Made by a program: the position numbers and the translations under genes
The notes under the pieces: model-generated
What the model was told of the DNA's origin: nothing
The model's input: the letters and a program-made list of their open reading frames with translations, nothing else
Database searches by the model: none
Shown here: positions 7,108 to 14,783 of the stretch, one piece after another
Numbering within the stretch: position 1 is the stretch's first letter
Layout of the letters: every line of letters starts with the position of its first letter
Origin: Gemmatimonadaceae bacterium
GTDB taxonomy: Bacteria; Gemmatimonadota; Gemmatimonadetes; Gemmatimonadales; Gemmatimonadaceae
DNA: 15,021 bases
Assembly: GCA_025451425.1 (NCBI GenBank)
Contig: JANWKK010000192.1
Coordinates: forward strand, 1-15,021
Direction: 5' to 3'

Positions 7108-7827
7108 TCACCGTCTTCCAACCACCACTGAAACTCCGAACACCGTCTCACCGCCGTCGATGAAGACTTTCTGAAATCCGAAATTCGCCCCGATCGGGCT
7201 GGTCAGGCTCTGCAGCGTGACGCCGCCGCCCAGGAGGAAGCGCGTACCATTCTGAGAGACACCGTTGTCAGATGCGCGGCCCCAACCGAAAGCCGGCGTC
7301 AAGAAGGGCGCGATGAGCGCCTTCGACGTGCGAGAGATCAGCGCGACCGGCAGGCCTCCCGTGAAGCCAAACACGGTTGCGCCGGCATTCTTGCCGAAGC
7401 CCGCGTCGCCATTGAGGCCGATCGTCACCTGTGCCGCATCCGCGCCCGCGCCGAGCATTGTGCTTGCCAGGCGGCCTTCGGCGTTCGCTCCGGCAATGAA
7501 GTGGCTATCGCAGCTAGCGAAGTTACAGCTCGCGTCCTGGTAGCCGGCGTTGACGCCAACCATTGCTTTCGTGCCGAGCGGAAAACCAACCCGTGCGTCG
7601 AACGTGTTCAGGCTCGTGCCATTGTCCGAGATGTGGCCATACCGCACGGCGACGTCGGGCTGCGTCATCGGGCGATAAAGCATCGCGTTCGACAACACGG
7701 GCGGTAGCGCACCGACTGGCGTCGTGATCAATGCGCCATATGCAACCGCGGCATTGATGCTCTGTGCCCCGAGCGGGAGGGCCGCGACGAGGGCGAGAAC
7801 AGCAAGTGCTGAAGAGAGTTTTCTCAT
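7108..7827 (-). CDS. Small outer-membrane beta-barrel protein, function unknown
   Basis: 239 aa from ATG 7827. The frame runs 96 codons further upstream, but that extension is Arg/Cys-rich and not protein-like. The ATG is followed by a clean signal peptide (MRKLSSALAVLALVAALPLG, cleavage near GAQS). The mature part is Gly/Ala rich with alternating hydrophobic strands and short turns, and ends with the amphipathic strand TVFGVSVVVGRR, as in 8-stranded outer-membrane barrels. One Cys pair (CNFASC) could form a periplasmic or loop disulphide. No specific family is recognised. It is transcribed toward the compound terminator at 7015-7103 and is probably monocistronic. The start lacks a clear ribosome-binding site. 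Confidence 0.75.
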   Translation of the reverse strand: MRKLSSALAVLALVAALPLGAQSINAAVAYGALITTPVGALPPVLSNAMLYRPMTQPDVAVRYGHISDNGTSLNTFDARVGFPLGTKAMVGVNAGYQDASCNFASCDSHFIAGANAEGRLASTMLGAGADAAQVTIGLNGDAGFGKNAGATVFGFTGGLPVALISRTSKALIAPFLTPAFGWGRASDNGVSQNGTRFLLGGGVTLQSLTSPIGANFGFQKVFIDGGETVFGVSVVVGRR

Positions 7828-7948
7828 TTTTGCGTTCGTCCGTTGGAGGGGACGATAGCAACGTAGTAGCGGCAGCAATGCGCGCAAAGCCCGCAGCGCG
7901 AGCAACACACACCTGTGTGCGCAGTGTGACCTGCGACACAATCGCAGC

Positions 7949-10681
7949 CTAACGATCCTTCCTGCCCGGTCGCTCCCGCGCCTCCTCGCGATCGTCGTCG
8001 GCGATGTCGCGTGACATAGGGAAGAACAACGACTGCTTCGCGGCAGGATACGGGGCACGCCAGCCACGCACGTCATGCCACAGAATCCGATTGAGCGCGT
8101 CCGAAGGTGCTTCATCGGGCCCGTCGAAGCGCATACGCATCGAGGCGAGTGCCGCGCGGCGGCGCGCGGCGGCGTCGGTGCCGCGAATGTCGCTCACCCG
8201 CACATTCACCTCGTCGAGTCGCTGACGCGCTGGCACCGCAGTGAACGGAGCGTAGTTAGGCTTCTCACCCCGGTTGATGAAGCTCGCGTGCATGTCGTTC
8301 GCGACGAGATCGAACAGGCTCAACGCGGGAAGTCCGAGCATCAACTCGATCGTCTTCACCATGCTCGGCTGATTGTAGAAGGTGTGATCGACGGAGCCGC
8401 GACGAACGTAGGGTGAAATCGCGAACGCCGTCGTCCGATGTCCGTCGACGTGATCGACGCCATTCTGGGCATCATCCTCGATCACGAGGATCGCCATGTC
8501 CTTCCAGAACGACGAGTGTGTGAGCCCGTCGACGATCTTGCCTAACGCAAGGTCATTGTCGGCGACACACGCGCGCGGCACGCACCACGCCGGCGACGTA
8601 CCGACGGTGTGGTCGCTCGGCAGGATGACCATCACGAGATCGGGCATCGCCCGACTGCTTTCCCACTCGCGCAGGTGATCGAGAATCACCTCGGCCTTCA
8701 CGACATCGGGCACTTCCTGCGTCCATCCCGGATACTCGCGCACGAGCACCTTGTCGAGCGACGGGATGTCCGAGTGCGTGTCATAGCGCTTGCGCAGGAG
8801 ATCGCGGAAATAGTCGCTGCCCCGCTGCTGATTTGTCTGATACTCGGCCAGGAGTGAAGATCGCACGGCGGGGATCGAGTCCGACGCCGACGGCGCATAC
8901 TCACCGAAGACGCTCACGGTTTTTCCCTTCGCTTGAGCGGACTCCCAGAGAAAACCGCCTGACGAGTAGACCAGCGGGTCCGTTCCCTCCGATGGATAGC
9001 TCCGCCCGAGATACAGGGGCCACATCGCGTAATCTGTCTCGTTGGCCTGCGTGAGCCAGTTGTGTCCATCCGCCGAGTTGCCGCCGCTCGCGAACATTCG
9101 ATCGAGAGTGACGAACTGCTCGGCGAGCGCGTGCTGATTCGGAGTGACGTCGCGTCCGTAGATCACGAGCGAGCTGTCGCCATCGCCGCGACCGAGATCG
9201 CCGAGCACCTGATCGTACGTTCGATTCTCTTTGATGATGTAGACGACGTGCTTGATCAACGAAGAATCGCCGGGCAGCTGAGGTACGGCGCGCGGTGCCG
9301 CTGCGAGACGTGTGGAATCGCGCGGACGACCACCGGGCAGCGTCAGATGATCGTTCGAGGCGACCGCCGCGGTGTACGCACCGAGTTGCGTCCTTCCCGG
9401 GATCTCGACGACGTTCACCGAACCACGTTCAGCAAACACATATCGCCCGCGTTTACCGGGCGAGCCGCCGGTGCGGCCTTCGCCAGAGCCGGCGCCGAAC
9501 AGCGCGCCGATGGCGAGATATCGGCCGTCGCGGCTGACGTCGAGCGTCGATGGGTACCACGCGGTGGGTATCAAGCCGGCAAAGGTGCCGTGGTTCCCGT
9601 CAGTCGAGATCTCGTACACCGCCACGGCATTGAGTCCGCCGAGCGCAACGAAGAGCTGCCGGCCATCAGGCGCGAGTGCGAGAGCCGTCGGCGTCATGCC
9701 GATGCCGCGTTCACGAAATGGCGGCATGGCGAATCTCCCCACGACGCCGTTCGTGGCCACGTCGATGACGCTCACGTCGTCGTCGTTTCCGTCGGCGACG
9801 TAGAGCCGCTTGCGCAACGTGTCCCAGACGATCGCTGTCGGATGGCGGCCGACGGTGATCGATTGGGTCACCTTGCGCGAGACGATGTCGACGCGCATGA
9901 CGCTTCCGCGCTCGGCGATACCGCGCGTGTCGATGCGGACCGGCTCGCCGCGCGGATAACAACACTCCGTCGCCGCGCGCTCACCCGGCTTTGGCTTGTC
10001 TCCGCCGAGATTCGTGACGTACGCGATCGAGCCATCGTTGGAGAGCACGGCGGCAATCGGGGCGACGCCAAGGGGAACCACGGCCAGAGAGGCCCCATTG
10101 TCGGCATCGATAATCGTTAGGCGGTCCTCGACGGTGAGTGGTACGACGGCGACGCGATGGCCGCTCGCGTTAGGTCTGGCCGCGATCGCTGGCGCGCCGA
10201 CGATGTACTCTCCAAGCGCGCCGGTGGTGAAGACCGGGGCGATCTTCTCGCCACGTGCGGAGTCGTTGAAGAAGCTGACCTGCACGGCGGGTCGCGACTC
10301 GAGGCGCGGCAGCGTGCCGGGCATCTGCGCTTCGGTCGACGTGATCGGCAGGTGACCGATGCTCGTCACGAGCGCGCGCCCCTTCACCGGATCGATGGCG
10401 ACTGCCTGCACTCCCGTTGGCCCGTTGAGTCCACTGCGCGCGAGCACGCGATTGTCGGCCCAAGCGAGATGATAGGCTGACCCCACAACGCCGACCCACA
10501 GATCGCTGGACGTCGTGCCGAATCGCACGCCCGTGACACGTCCGCTGAATACGGATTGCACGCCAGCGGGCGTGACCTTCTGCATGCTTGCGATGACACC
10601 GGGATCGGGGACGACGCGTCGAGGTGCCGGCGGCTGTTGCGCCGCCTGGAGCAGCGCCAGAGGGAGAAAGATGTGCATCAT
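7949..10681 (-). CDS. Exported beta-propeller / phosphoesterase (PF04185-type) fusion
   Basis: 910 aa. A short signal peptide (MMHIFLPLALLQAAQQ) suggests export. Residues about 40-460 form a YVTN/NHL-like beta-propeller with repeated blades, for example TVGRHPTAIVWDTLRKRLYV, then ADGNDDDVSVIDVATNGVVG and PTALALAPDGRQLFVALGG. Residues about 480-850 are an alkaline-phosphatase-superfamily phosphoesterase like phospholipase C/acid phosphatase AcpA: IKHVVYIIKENRTYDQVLGD (metal/nucleophile region), SADGHNWLTQANETDY, LVMVILPSDHTVG, ILVIEDDAQNGVDHVDGHRT and the trailing ISPYVRRG. Such fusions are usually annotated as bifunctional YncE/alkaline phosphatase family. It likely cleaves phosphomonoesters or phospholipids in the periplasm or outside the cell; the substrate is unknown. 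The stop TAG sits inside a CCTAACG motif copy (7948-7954). ATG at 10681 or the adjacent 10678; no Shine-Dalgarno. Confidence 0.87.
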   Translation of the reverse strand: MMHIFLPLALLQAAQQPPAPRRVVPDPGVIASMQKVTPAGVQSVFSGRVTGVRFGTTSSDLWVGVVGSAYHLAWADNRVLARSGLNGPTGVQAVAIDPVKGRALVTSIGHLPITSTEAQMPGTLPRLESRPAVQVSFFNDSARGEKIAPVFTTGALGEYIVGAPAIAARPNASGHRVAVVPLTVEDRLTIIDADNGASLAVVPLGVAPIAAVLSNDGSIAYVTNLGGDKPKPGERAATECCYPRGEPVRIDTRGIAERGSVMRVDIVSRKVTQSITVGRHPTAIVWDTLRKRLYVADGNDDDVSVIDVATNGVVGRFAMPPFRERGIGMTPTALALAPDGRQLFVALGGLNAVAVYEISTDGNHGTFAGLIPTAWYPSTLDVSRDGRYLAIGALFGAGSGEGRTGGSPGKRGRYVFAERGSVNVVEIPGRTQLGAYTAAVASNDHLTLPGGRPRDSTRLAAAPRAVPQLPGDSSLIKHVVYIIKENRTYDQVLGDLGRGDGDSSLVIYGRDVTPNQHALAEQFVTLDRMFASGGNSADGHNWLTQANETDYAMWPLYLGRSYPSEGTDPLVYSSGGFLWESAQAKGKTVSVFGEYAPSASDSIPAVRSSLLAEYQTNQQRGSDYFRDLLRKRYDTHSDIPSLDKVLVREYPGWTQEVPDVVKAEVILDHLREWESSRAMPDLVMVILPSDHTVGTSPAWCVPRACVADNDLALGKIVDGLTHSSFWKDMAILVIEDDAQNGVDHVDGHRTTAFAISPYVRRGSVDHTFYNQPSMVKTIELMLGLPALSLFDLVANDMHASFINRGEKPNYAPFTAVPARQRLDEVNVRVSDIRGTDAAARRRAALASMRMRFDGPDEAPSDALNRILWHDVRGWRAPYPAAKQSLFFPMSRDIADDDREEARERPGRKDR

Positions 10682-10786
10682 GCGCCGAAATTACGAAATC
10701 GCTGAGCATCGCGCGACTATGTTCCTGTCACGACTCCGTGACTGGCGCCTGTGTTCGGCGTCAAAAACGTGAGTCGTGGTTGCTAA

Positions 10787-10814
10787 TACCTAGCATCTAT
10801 CACCCAGTACCTAC
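10787..10814. repeat. 7-bp tandem array upstream of the SET gene
   Basis: Four consecutive 7-mers near YACCTAB (TACCTAG at 10787, CATCTAT, CACCCAG, TACCTAC at 10808) end 3 nt before the GTG start at 10818. The divergent spacer 10682-10817 also has CACGACTC (10729-10736) complementary to GAGTCGTG (10771-10778), and a short GTCAC/GTGAC hairpin at 10727-10742. Confidence 0.5.
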
Positions 10815-10817
10815 TTC

Positions 10818-11174
10818 GTGTACACCATCCGCCAGTTCAAGCGCAAAGGACGCGGTCTCGTGGCGACGCAGGAAATTCCTGCGGGCGTCGCGATCGTGAC
10901 GTGTCCCGTCATCGTCTACGATGACGAGGATGCCGGCCGCATCTCGAAGACGCGGCTGGGCGATTACAACTTCCGATTTGGCGCGCGGCAGAACCGGGCC
11001 TGCATCGTGCTCGGGGTGATCTCGCTCTGCAACCATGCAGAGGACCCGAACGCGGAAGTCGTCTGCCACGAGGCCGAGCTGACGGTGACACTCGTCGCGC
11101 TACGCCCCATCCCCGAGGGCGAGGAGATCTCGATCCGGTATCGCCGCCCGCTCTGGTTCACGCCGGCGGCGTAG
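10818..11174 (+). CDS. Solo SET-domain protein (putative protein-lysine methyltransferase)
   Basis: 118 aa, essentially one SET domain. KGRGLVATQEIPAGVAIV matches the N-terminal G.G..A...I..G block, SLCNHAEDPNAEV the SAM-binding NH..PN motif, and LRPIPEGEEISIRYR the C-terminal GEE...Y motif with the pseudoknot Tyr. Known bacterial SET proteins transfer methyl from S-adenosylmethionine to protein lysine, but the target here is unknown. No post-SET Cys cluster is present. GTG 10818 is the only reasonable start: an in-frame TAG lies at 10791 and no ATG/TTG lies between. No Shine-Dalgarno is visible; heptamer repeats occupy the leader. Diverges from the phosphoesterase gene. Acquisition from or shared ancestry with eukaryotic-type SET genes cannot be judged here. 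Confidence 0.82.
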   Translation: MYTIRQFKRKGRGLVATQEIPAGVAIVTCPVIVYDDEDAGRISKTRLGDYNFRFGARQNRACIVLGVISLCNHAEDPNAEVVCHEAELTVTLVALRPIPEGEEISIRYRRPLWFTPAA

Positions 11175-11268
11175 TCCGGCGACTGGACTATCTAGTCTCC
11201 GACGCCAACTTTCAGAAACCCCGCCGACGGGGCGGGCGTATGGCGTCGAGCGCACACGGGAGCGAACG
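11175..11268. other. Spacer with short palindromes between SET and coiled-coil genes
   Basis: Contains GACTA-TC-TAGTC (11186-11197) and a GC-rich stem CCCGCC/GGCGGG (11220-11225 with 11231-11236). The latter could be a weak terminator for the SET gene, but there is no T-tract. A purine-rich GGGAG lies just before the next ATG. Confidence 0.3.
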
Positions 11269-11571
11269 ATGGATCGATGGATTCTCGAGGAAGTGATGGT
11301 CTTCGCCGGACTCATGGCGACGCTGGGGTGCATAACGAAGATCATTCTCACGGCGATGAATCGCCGAAAGCCGGTCCTGAAGGATGGGGCCCTTGCGACG
11401 CTCGAGGAGATGGGGCAGCGGATCGCGCGGATCGAGCAAGCGGTTGACGCGACGTCGGTCGAAATCGAGCGCATCAGCGAGGGGCAGCGCTTCACCACCA
11501 AGCTGCTGGTCGAGAAAGGACACCAAAATCCGGCGGAGATGTCGCGGGGGAAGGCGATAACGCCGCATTAG
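11269..11571 (+). CDS. Small membrane-anchored coiled-coil protein, function unknown
   Basis: 100 aa. One of the few genes here with a good ribosome-binding site: GGGAG 6 nt before ATG. Residues about 7-30 (EEVMVFAGLMATLGCITKII) form one transmembrane helix near the N-terminus, followed by a basic patch (NRRKPVLK). A heptad-type coiled coil at about 42-78 follows (LATLEEMGQRIARIEQAVDA, then TSVEIERISEGQRF). The tail is polar. The TM + basic linker + coiled-coil design is reminiscent of PspB-like membrane proteins, but sequence identity to PspB is not evident, so I leave it unnamed. Coding potential is supported by the coherent architecture and the strong ribosome-binding site. Transcribed in the same direction as the padR operon but separated from it by 154 nt with its own promoter. 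Confidence 0.65.
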   Translation: MDRWILEEVMVFAGLMATLGCITKIILTAMNRRKPVLKDGALATLEEMGQRIARIEQAVDATSVEIERISEGQRFTTKLLVEKGHQNPAEMSRGKAITPH

Positions 11572-11576
11572 CGGGA

Positions 11577-11611
11577 CGTGGGGCGTAGAGCGTAGAGGGT
11601 AGAGGGTAGAA
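11577..11611 (+). repeat. 7-bp tandem array upstream of the padR promoter
   Basis: Five consecutive 7-mers near SGTAGAG, including two identical CGTAGAG units (11584 and 11591), then GGTAGAG (11598) and GGTAGAA (11605). It begins 6 nt after the preceding stop codon. Confidence 0.65.
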
Positions 11612-11630
11612 GCACCACTTAGCTGGAGTA

Positions 11631-11682
11631 TTGACGTACCCTAGGAGTCCGAGGTATATACATCGGAGTCCTAGGGTACGTC
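11631..11682 (+). promoter_or_regulatory. padR promoter with a 50-bp palindromic operator
   Basis: A sigma70-like -35 TTGACG (11631-11636) and -10 TATATA (11655-11660), spacer 18 (17 if read as GTATAT). Superimposed is a dyad from 11633 to 11682 whose centre is 11657/11658, inside the -10. Of 25 base pairs, 23 match; mismatches are only 647/668 and 653/662 (last three digits). The inner core is GGTATATAC. The predicted start of transcription falls in the right arm, so a dimeric protein bound here would block RNA polymerase. Autoregulation by the PadR protein encoded 44 nt downstream is the simplest reading, but it is inferred. Confidence 0.7.
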
Positions 11683-11693
11683 GTTTTCCGCGC

Positions 11694-11721
11694 CACGCAC
11701 CACGCATCACGCACCACCACG
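11694..11721 (+). repeat. 7-bp tandem array in the padR leader
   Basis: Four consecutive 7-mers near CACGCAC (11694, 11701 as CACGCAT, 11708, then CACCACG at 11715), running to within 4 nt of the ATG at 11726. No Shine-Dalgarno is present in this leader. Confidence 0.6.
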
Positions 11722-11725
11722 CAAC

Positions 11726-12067
11726 ATGGACTCTTCCATCGATTTTCTGAAGGGCACGCTCGATCTTATGATCTTGAAGACCTTGTCATGGGGCCCGACC
11801 CACGGATATGGCATCGCCCGGTGGATCGAGCAGTGCACGAGCGATGTGCTGCAAGTGGAGGAAGGATCGCTCTACCCAGCGCTCCACAAGCTGGAGGAGA
11901 AGGGTCTGATTGCCGCCGAGTGGGGGATCAGTGAGCACAACCGGCGCGCGAAGTTCTATCGCCTAACGACGCTCGGCAAGAAGCACCTCGCGTCGTCGCA
12001 CGACACGTGGGCGCGCTTCTCCGACGCGGTGTTCAAGGTGTTGCGGACCGCACCGGCCGGGCGTTGA
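11726..12067 (+). CDS. PadR family transcriptional regulator
   Basis: 113 aa, typical for the short PadR class that accompanies ADOP permeases. The winged helix-turn-helix is clear: LKGTLDLMILKTLSWGPTHG then YGIARWIEQ, the recognition-helix region VEEGSLYPALHKLEEKGLIA, and the wing NRRAKFYRLTTLGKKHL; the C-terminal helix is brief. PadR proteins are dimeric repressors, often responsive to small toxic molecules. The gene is the first in a two-gene operon: its TGA is one nt from the permease GTG. A strong promoter with a 50-bp palindrome lies just upstream and probably is its own operator. The inducer is unknown. Confidence 0.93.
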   Translation: MDSSIDFLKGTLDLMILKTLSWGPTHGYGIARWIEQCTSDVLQVEEGSLYPALHKLEEKGLIAAEWGISEHNRRAKFYRLTTLGKKHLASSHDTWARFSDAVFKVLRTAPAGR

Positions 12068-12068
12068 C

Positions 12069-14768
12069 GTGGGCGACGAACACGCTCCGCTGGCACACCG
12101 CGCGGCGACCTGGCGACGATATCTCCGCTTCTGGGGACCGCGCGTCGAGGCGGACGTCGACGACGAGCTCCGATTTCACATCGAGATGCGGGTGCGCGAG
12201 TACATCGCCCGTGGCCTGTCGGAGACGGAAGCGCGCGAAGCGACGGCACGCCGCGTCGGCGATCTGGCGACGAGTCGCGCTGCATGTCTGACGATCACCA
12301 CGAGGAGAGAACGCCGTATGACGCGTGCTCAGCTGCTCGACGCCTTTGGGCAGGATGTGGGCTTCGCCATCCGAACGCTTGGCCGCCAAAAAGGCTGGAC
12401 CACGGTCGCGATCTTGACGCTGGCGTTAGGCATAGGCGCGAATACGGCGGTGTTCAGTGTCGTCAACAGCCTGTTGCTGCACCCACTGCCGTACCCGCAC
12501 GCGGATCGCATGGCGATTGTGTACCAGGAGCCCACGCGCGGGAACAACACGGGCATGATGGTGACGGTCACGCCACAGCCCGCGACGGTGCGTGCCTGGC
12601 GAGAAAGTGCCCACGTCTTCGAGGATCTCGAGGCCTACGTGAGCACCGACATGACGCTGGTGCCGCCGAATGGCGAAGCGGCGAGCGTGAGCGCGGGCTG
12701 GGTTCTGCCGAGCTTCGCCAGCTTTGCGGATCAGCATCCATTCATCGGCCGCTTATTTTCGGCGCAGGAAGTCGCGGATGGACACGTCGTTCTGCGCGGA
12801 GAGTCGATGTGGCGATCGCGCTACGGTGCGGATCCAACGGTCATCGGACGAAAGCTCGATCTCGATGGCGCGCTCTACACCGTGATCGGCGTCATGCCCT
12901 TGAGCATGAAGCTTCCACGAGTGACGGCGTCTCCGTCCGAGATCTGGTTGCCGCTCGATCTCCGGCGAAACGATGTCGGACTCTCCACCGTGGCGCGCTT
13001 GCGTCCCGGTGTGTCGTACGCGATCGCACAAACCGAATTGGATTCGATCGCGGCGCGAGCGGATCGATCGGCGATCGGCAACACCGACAGTCTCTCGGGC
13101 GAGCACTGGGCGCGCAGCACCCTCTTCAAATCCAAACTGGTCGCGCCGAGTCAGATGGTGGGCTTTCGCCAGTCGCTGCTCCTTCTGAGTGGCGCAGTTG
13201 CGCTCGTTCTCCTCATCGCCTGCGCGAACGTTGCGCATCTTCTCCTCGCCCGAGCCGCGGCGCGAGAGCGGGAGCTGGCGATCCGTGCCGCGTTAGGCGC
13301 CGGAACCGGTCGCCTTATCCGGCAACTGCTCACCGAAAGCTTTGTACTCGCGTCTGCCGGATGCCTCGGCGGTCTGTTCGTGGGTTGGGCGGGATTGAAG
13401 ACGCTGCTGGCTTTGCGCCCGGCGTCGTTGACGGAGTTGGCCCTGGCCCGAATGGACGCCTCGACACTGCTGATCACGATCGGGCTGGCCGTCTTCACCG
13501 GACTGCTCTTCGGTATCATCGGCGCAATTCAGTCCGCGCGGCATTCCACGCACGACGCGCTGAAAGCGGGCGCGCTTTCGACGTCGCAGTCACGGGGACA
13601 GAGTCGACTGAGAGGCTTGCTGGTTGTCAGCGAGATCGCGCTCTCGACGACGTTGCTCGTCGGAGCGTCGCTCCTCGTTCGAAGTGTGGTGCACCTGCAG
13701 ATGACTGATCCAGGGTTCAATCCGACCAGGATGTACGGAATTCAGATCGATCTGCCAGAGAAGGCGTACAAGACGCCCGCCGCGCATCGGGCATTCTACG
13801 CGGAGCTCGTCGCGCGGACGCGCGGCAGTGCCGGTGTGGAAAGCGCGATGATGGCCGAGGGTGCGCCACCGATGCGTAACTTCATCATCGGCGCACTTCA
13901 GATGGAGAACGATCCGCCGCCGCCGTCCGGGACGACGTCGTTCATCAGTTACAATGGCGTACAACCTGACTACTTCCGCTCGATGGGGATTCGGCTCGTC
14001 CAGGGTACGACCTTCTCGGACACCACCGAGACGTCAAAGGAAGTCATTGTCAACGAGGGATTCGCGCGAAAGTACTGGCCCGGGCAAAGTGCGATTGGTC
14101 ATCGCCTGAGATTCGTGTTCAATGGTCAGGGTGAATGGCGTACGGTGGTCGGCGTCGCGAGCAACGCATTCACAAGCGGGTTTACATGGGACGCGAGCGA
14201 CCCGCTCCTCTACGTTCCATTCCAGGGGCAGTATCGGCCGGCGCTGATCGTCCGGATGAAGCCGGGGCCGAACGCAATCTCGAGTGTGCGCTCGCTCATC
14301 CCGGCGATCGACCGCCGACTTCCGCCGCCGACGCTAACGGACGTCGAAGATGCGATGCGCGACAGTATCGCCGCGCCGCGATTCACCATGCTGCTTCTCG
14401 CATCCTTCACGATCCTTGCCGTTGTGCTTGCGGCAATCGGCTTGTACGGGGTCCTTGCGTACGCCGTGGCTCAACGCACGCGCGAGATCGGAATCCGCAT
14501 CGCGTTAGGTGCCACGCGGCGTGCGATCAGACGAGCAGTGATGACGCAAGGCGCCGTGCTCGCCGTCAGCGGCATCGTCGTTGGTATGGCCGGCGCGTTC
14601 TGGGCGACAAAATTCATCGACAGGATGCTGTATGGTGTGCCGCGCAGCGATCCGTACTCCTTCGCGGCGGGCGCGCTGCTCCTACTCGGCACGGCGGCGC
14701 TCGCCTGTCTGGTGCCGATGCGGAGAGCTGTGTCCGTTGATCCGCTCATCGCGATGAGATCTGAGTGA
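12069..14768 (+). CDS. ADOP-type duplicated MacB/FtsX permease
   Basis: 899 aa. Residues about 15-70 are the permease prefix found in PadR-linked ADOP proteins (YLRFWGPRVEADVDDELRFH, then ARGLSETEAREATARRVGD). TM1 (111-135) contains TLALGIGANTAVFSVVNSLL, followed by a MacB-like periplasmic domain to about 360. An FtsX unit of three helices (about 370-490) has LLARAAARERELAIRAALGA. A second TM (about 517-545), second periplasmic domain and second FtsX unit (about 770-895) follow, with AVAQRTREIGIRIALGATRR and the terminal DPLIAMRSE. MacB-type systems drive periplasmic mechanotransmission for efflux of toxins, peptides or lipoproteins. Two half-permeases in one chain mean one protein can make the whole membrane part; the partner ATPase is not in the window. 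GTG at 12069 is coupled to the padR stop. Three Leu-TTA codons sit inside CGTTAGG motifs. Confidence 0.9.
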   Translation: MGDEHAPLAHRAATWRRYLRFWGPRVEADVDDELRFHIEMRVREYIARGLSETEAREATARRVGDLATSRAACLTITTRRERRMTRAQLLDAFGQDVGFAIRTLGRQKGWTTVAILTLALGIGANTAVFSVVNSLLLHPLPYPHADRMAIVYQEPTRGNNTGMMVTVTPQPATVRAWRESAHVFEDLEAYVSTDMTLVPPNGEAASVSAGWVLPSFASFADQHPFIGRLFSAQEVADGHVVLRGESMWRSRYGADPTVIGRKLDLDGALYTVIGVMPLSMKLPRVTASPSEIWLPLDLRRNDVGLSTVARLRPGVSYAIAQTELDSIAARADRSAIGNTDSLSGEHWARSTLFKSKLVAPSQMVGFRQSLLLLSGAVALVLLIACANVAHLLLARAAARERELAIRAALGAGTGRLIRQLLTESFVLASAGCLGGLFVGWAGLKTLLALRPASLTELALARMDASTLLITIGLAVFTGLLFGIIGAIQSARHSTHDALKAGALSTSQSRGQSRLRGLLVVSEIALSTTLLVGASLLVRSVVHLQMTDPGFNPTRMYGIQIDLPEKAYKTPAAHRAFYAELVARTRGSAGVESAMMAEGAPPMRNFIIGALQMENDPPPPSGTTSFISYNGVQPDYFRSMGIRLVQGTTFSDTTETSKEVIVNEGFARKYWPGQSAIGHRLRFVFNGQGEWRTVVGVASNAFTSGFTWDASDPLLYVPFQGQYRPALIVRMKPGPNAISSVRSLIPAIDRRLPPPTLTDVEDAMRDSIAAPRFTMLLLASFTILAVVLAAIGLYGVLAYAVAQRTREIGIRIALGATRRAIRRAVMTQGAVLAVSGIVVGMAGAFWATKFIDRMLYGVPRSDPYSFAAGALLLLGTAALACLVPMRRAVSVDPLIAMRSE

Positions 14769-14769
14769 T

Positions 14770-14783
14770 GGCGCTCAGGCGCC
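14770..14783. other. Short perfect hairpin between convergent stops
   Basis: GGCGC-TCAG-GCGCC (stem 14770-14774 with 14779-14783) overlaps the stop codon of the leftward gene; only 6 nt separate the two convergent stops. No T-tract, so termination here is doubtful. Confidence 0.35.

Noticed and set aside
7828..8115. N-terminal extension of the barrel gene
   Set aside because: Overlaps the phosphoesterase 3' end on the same strand, is Arg/Cys-rich, and would bury the signal peptide.
9062..10120. 352-codon + strand open frame antisense to the phosphoesterase gene
   Set aside because: Arg/Asp/Ala-rich composition typical of a shadow frame in GC-rich DNA; no domain or signal; the opposite strand encodes a clear propeller.
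12284..13708. 474-codon + strand open frame inside the ADOP permease gene
   Set aside because: Shadow of the permease in another frame; Arg/Ser/His-rich with no recognisable motifs.
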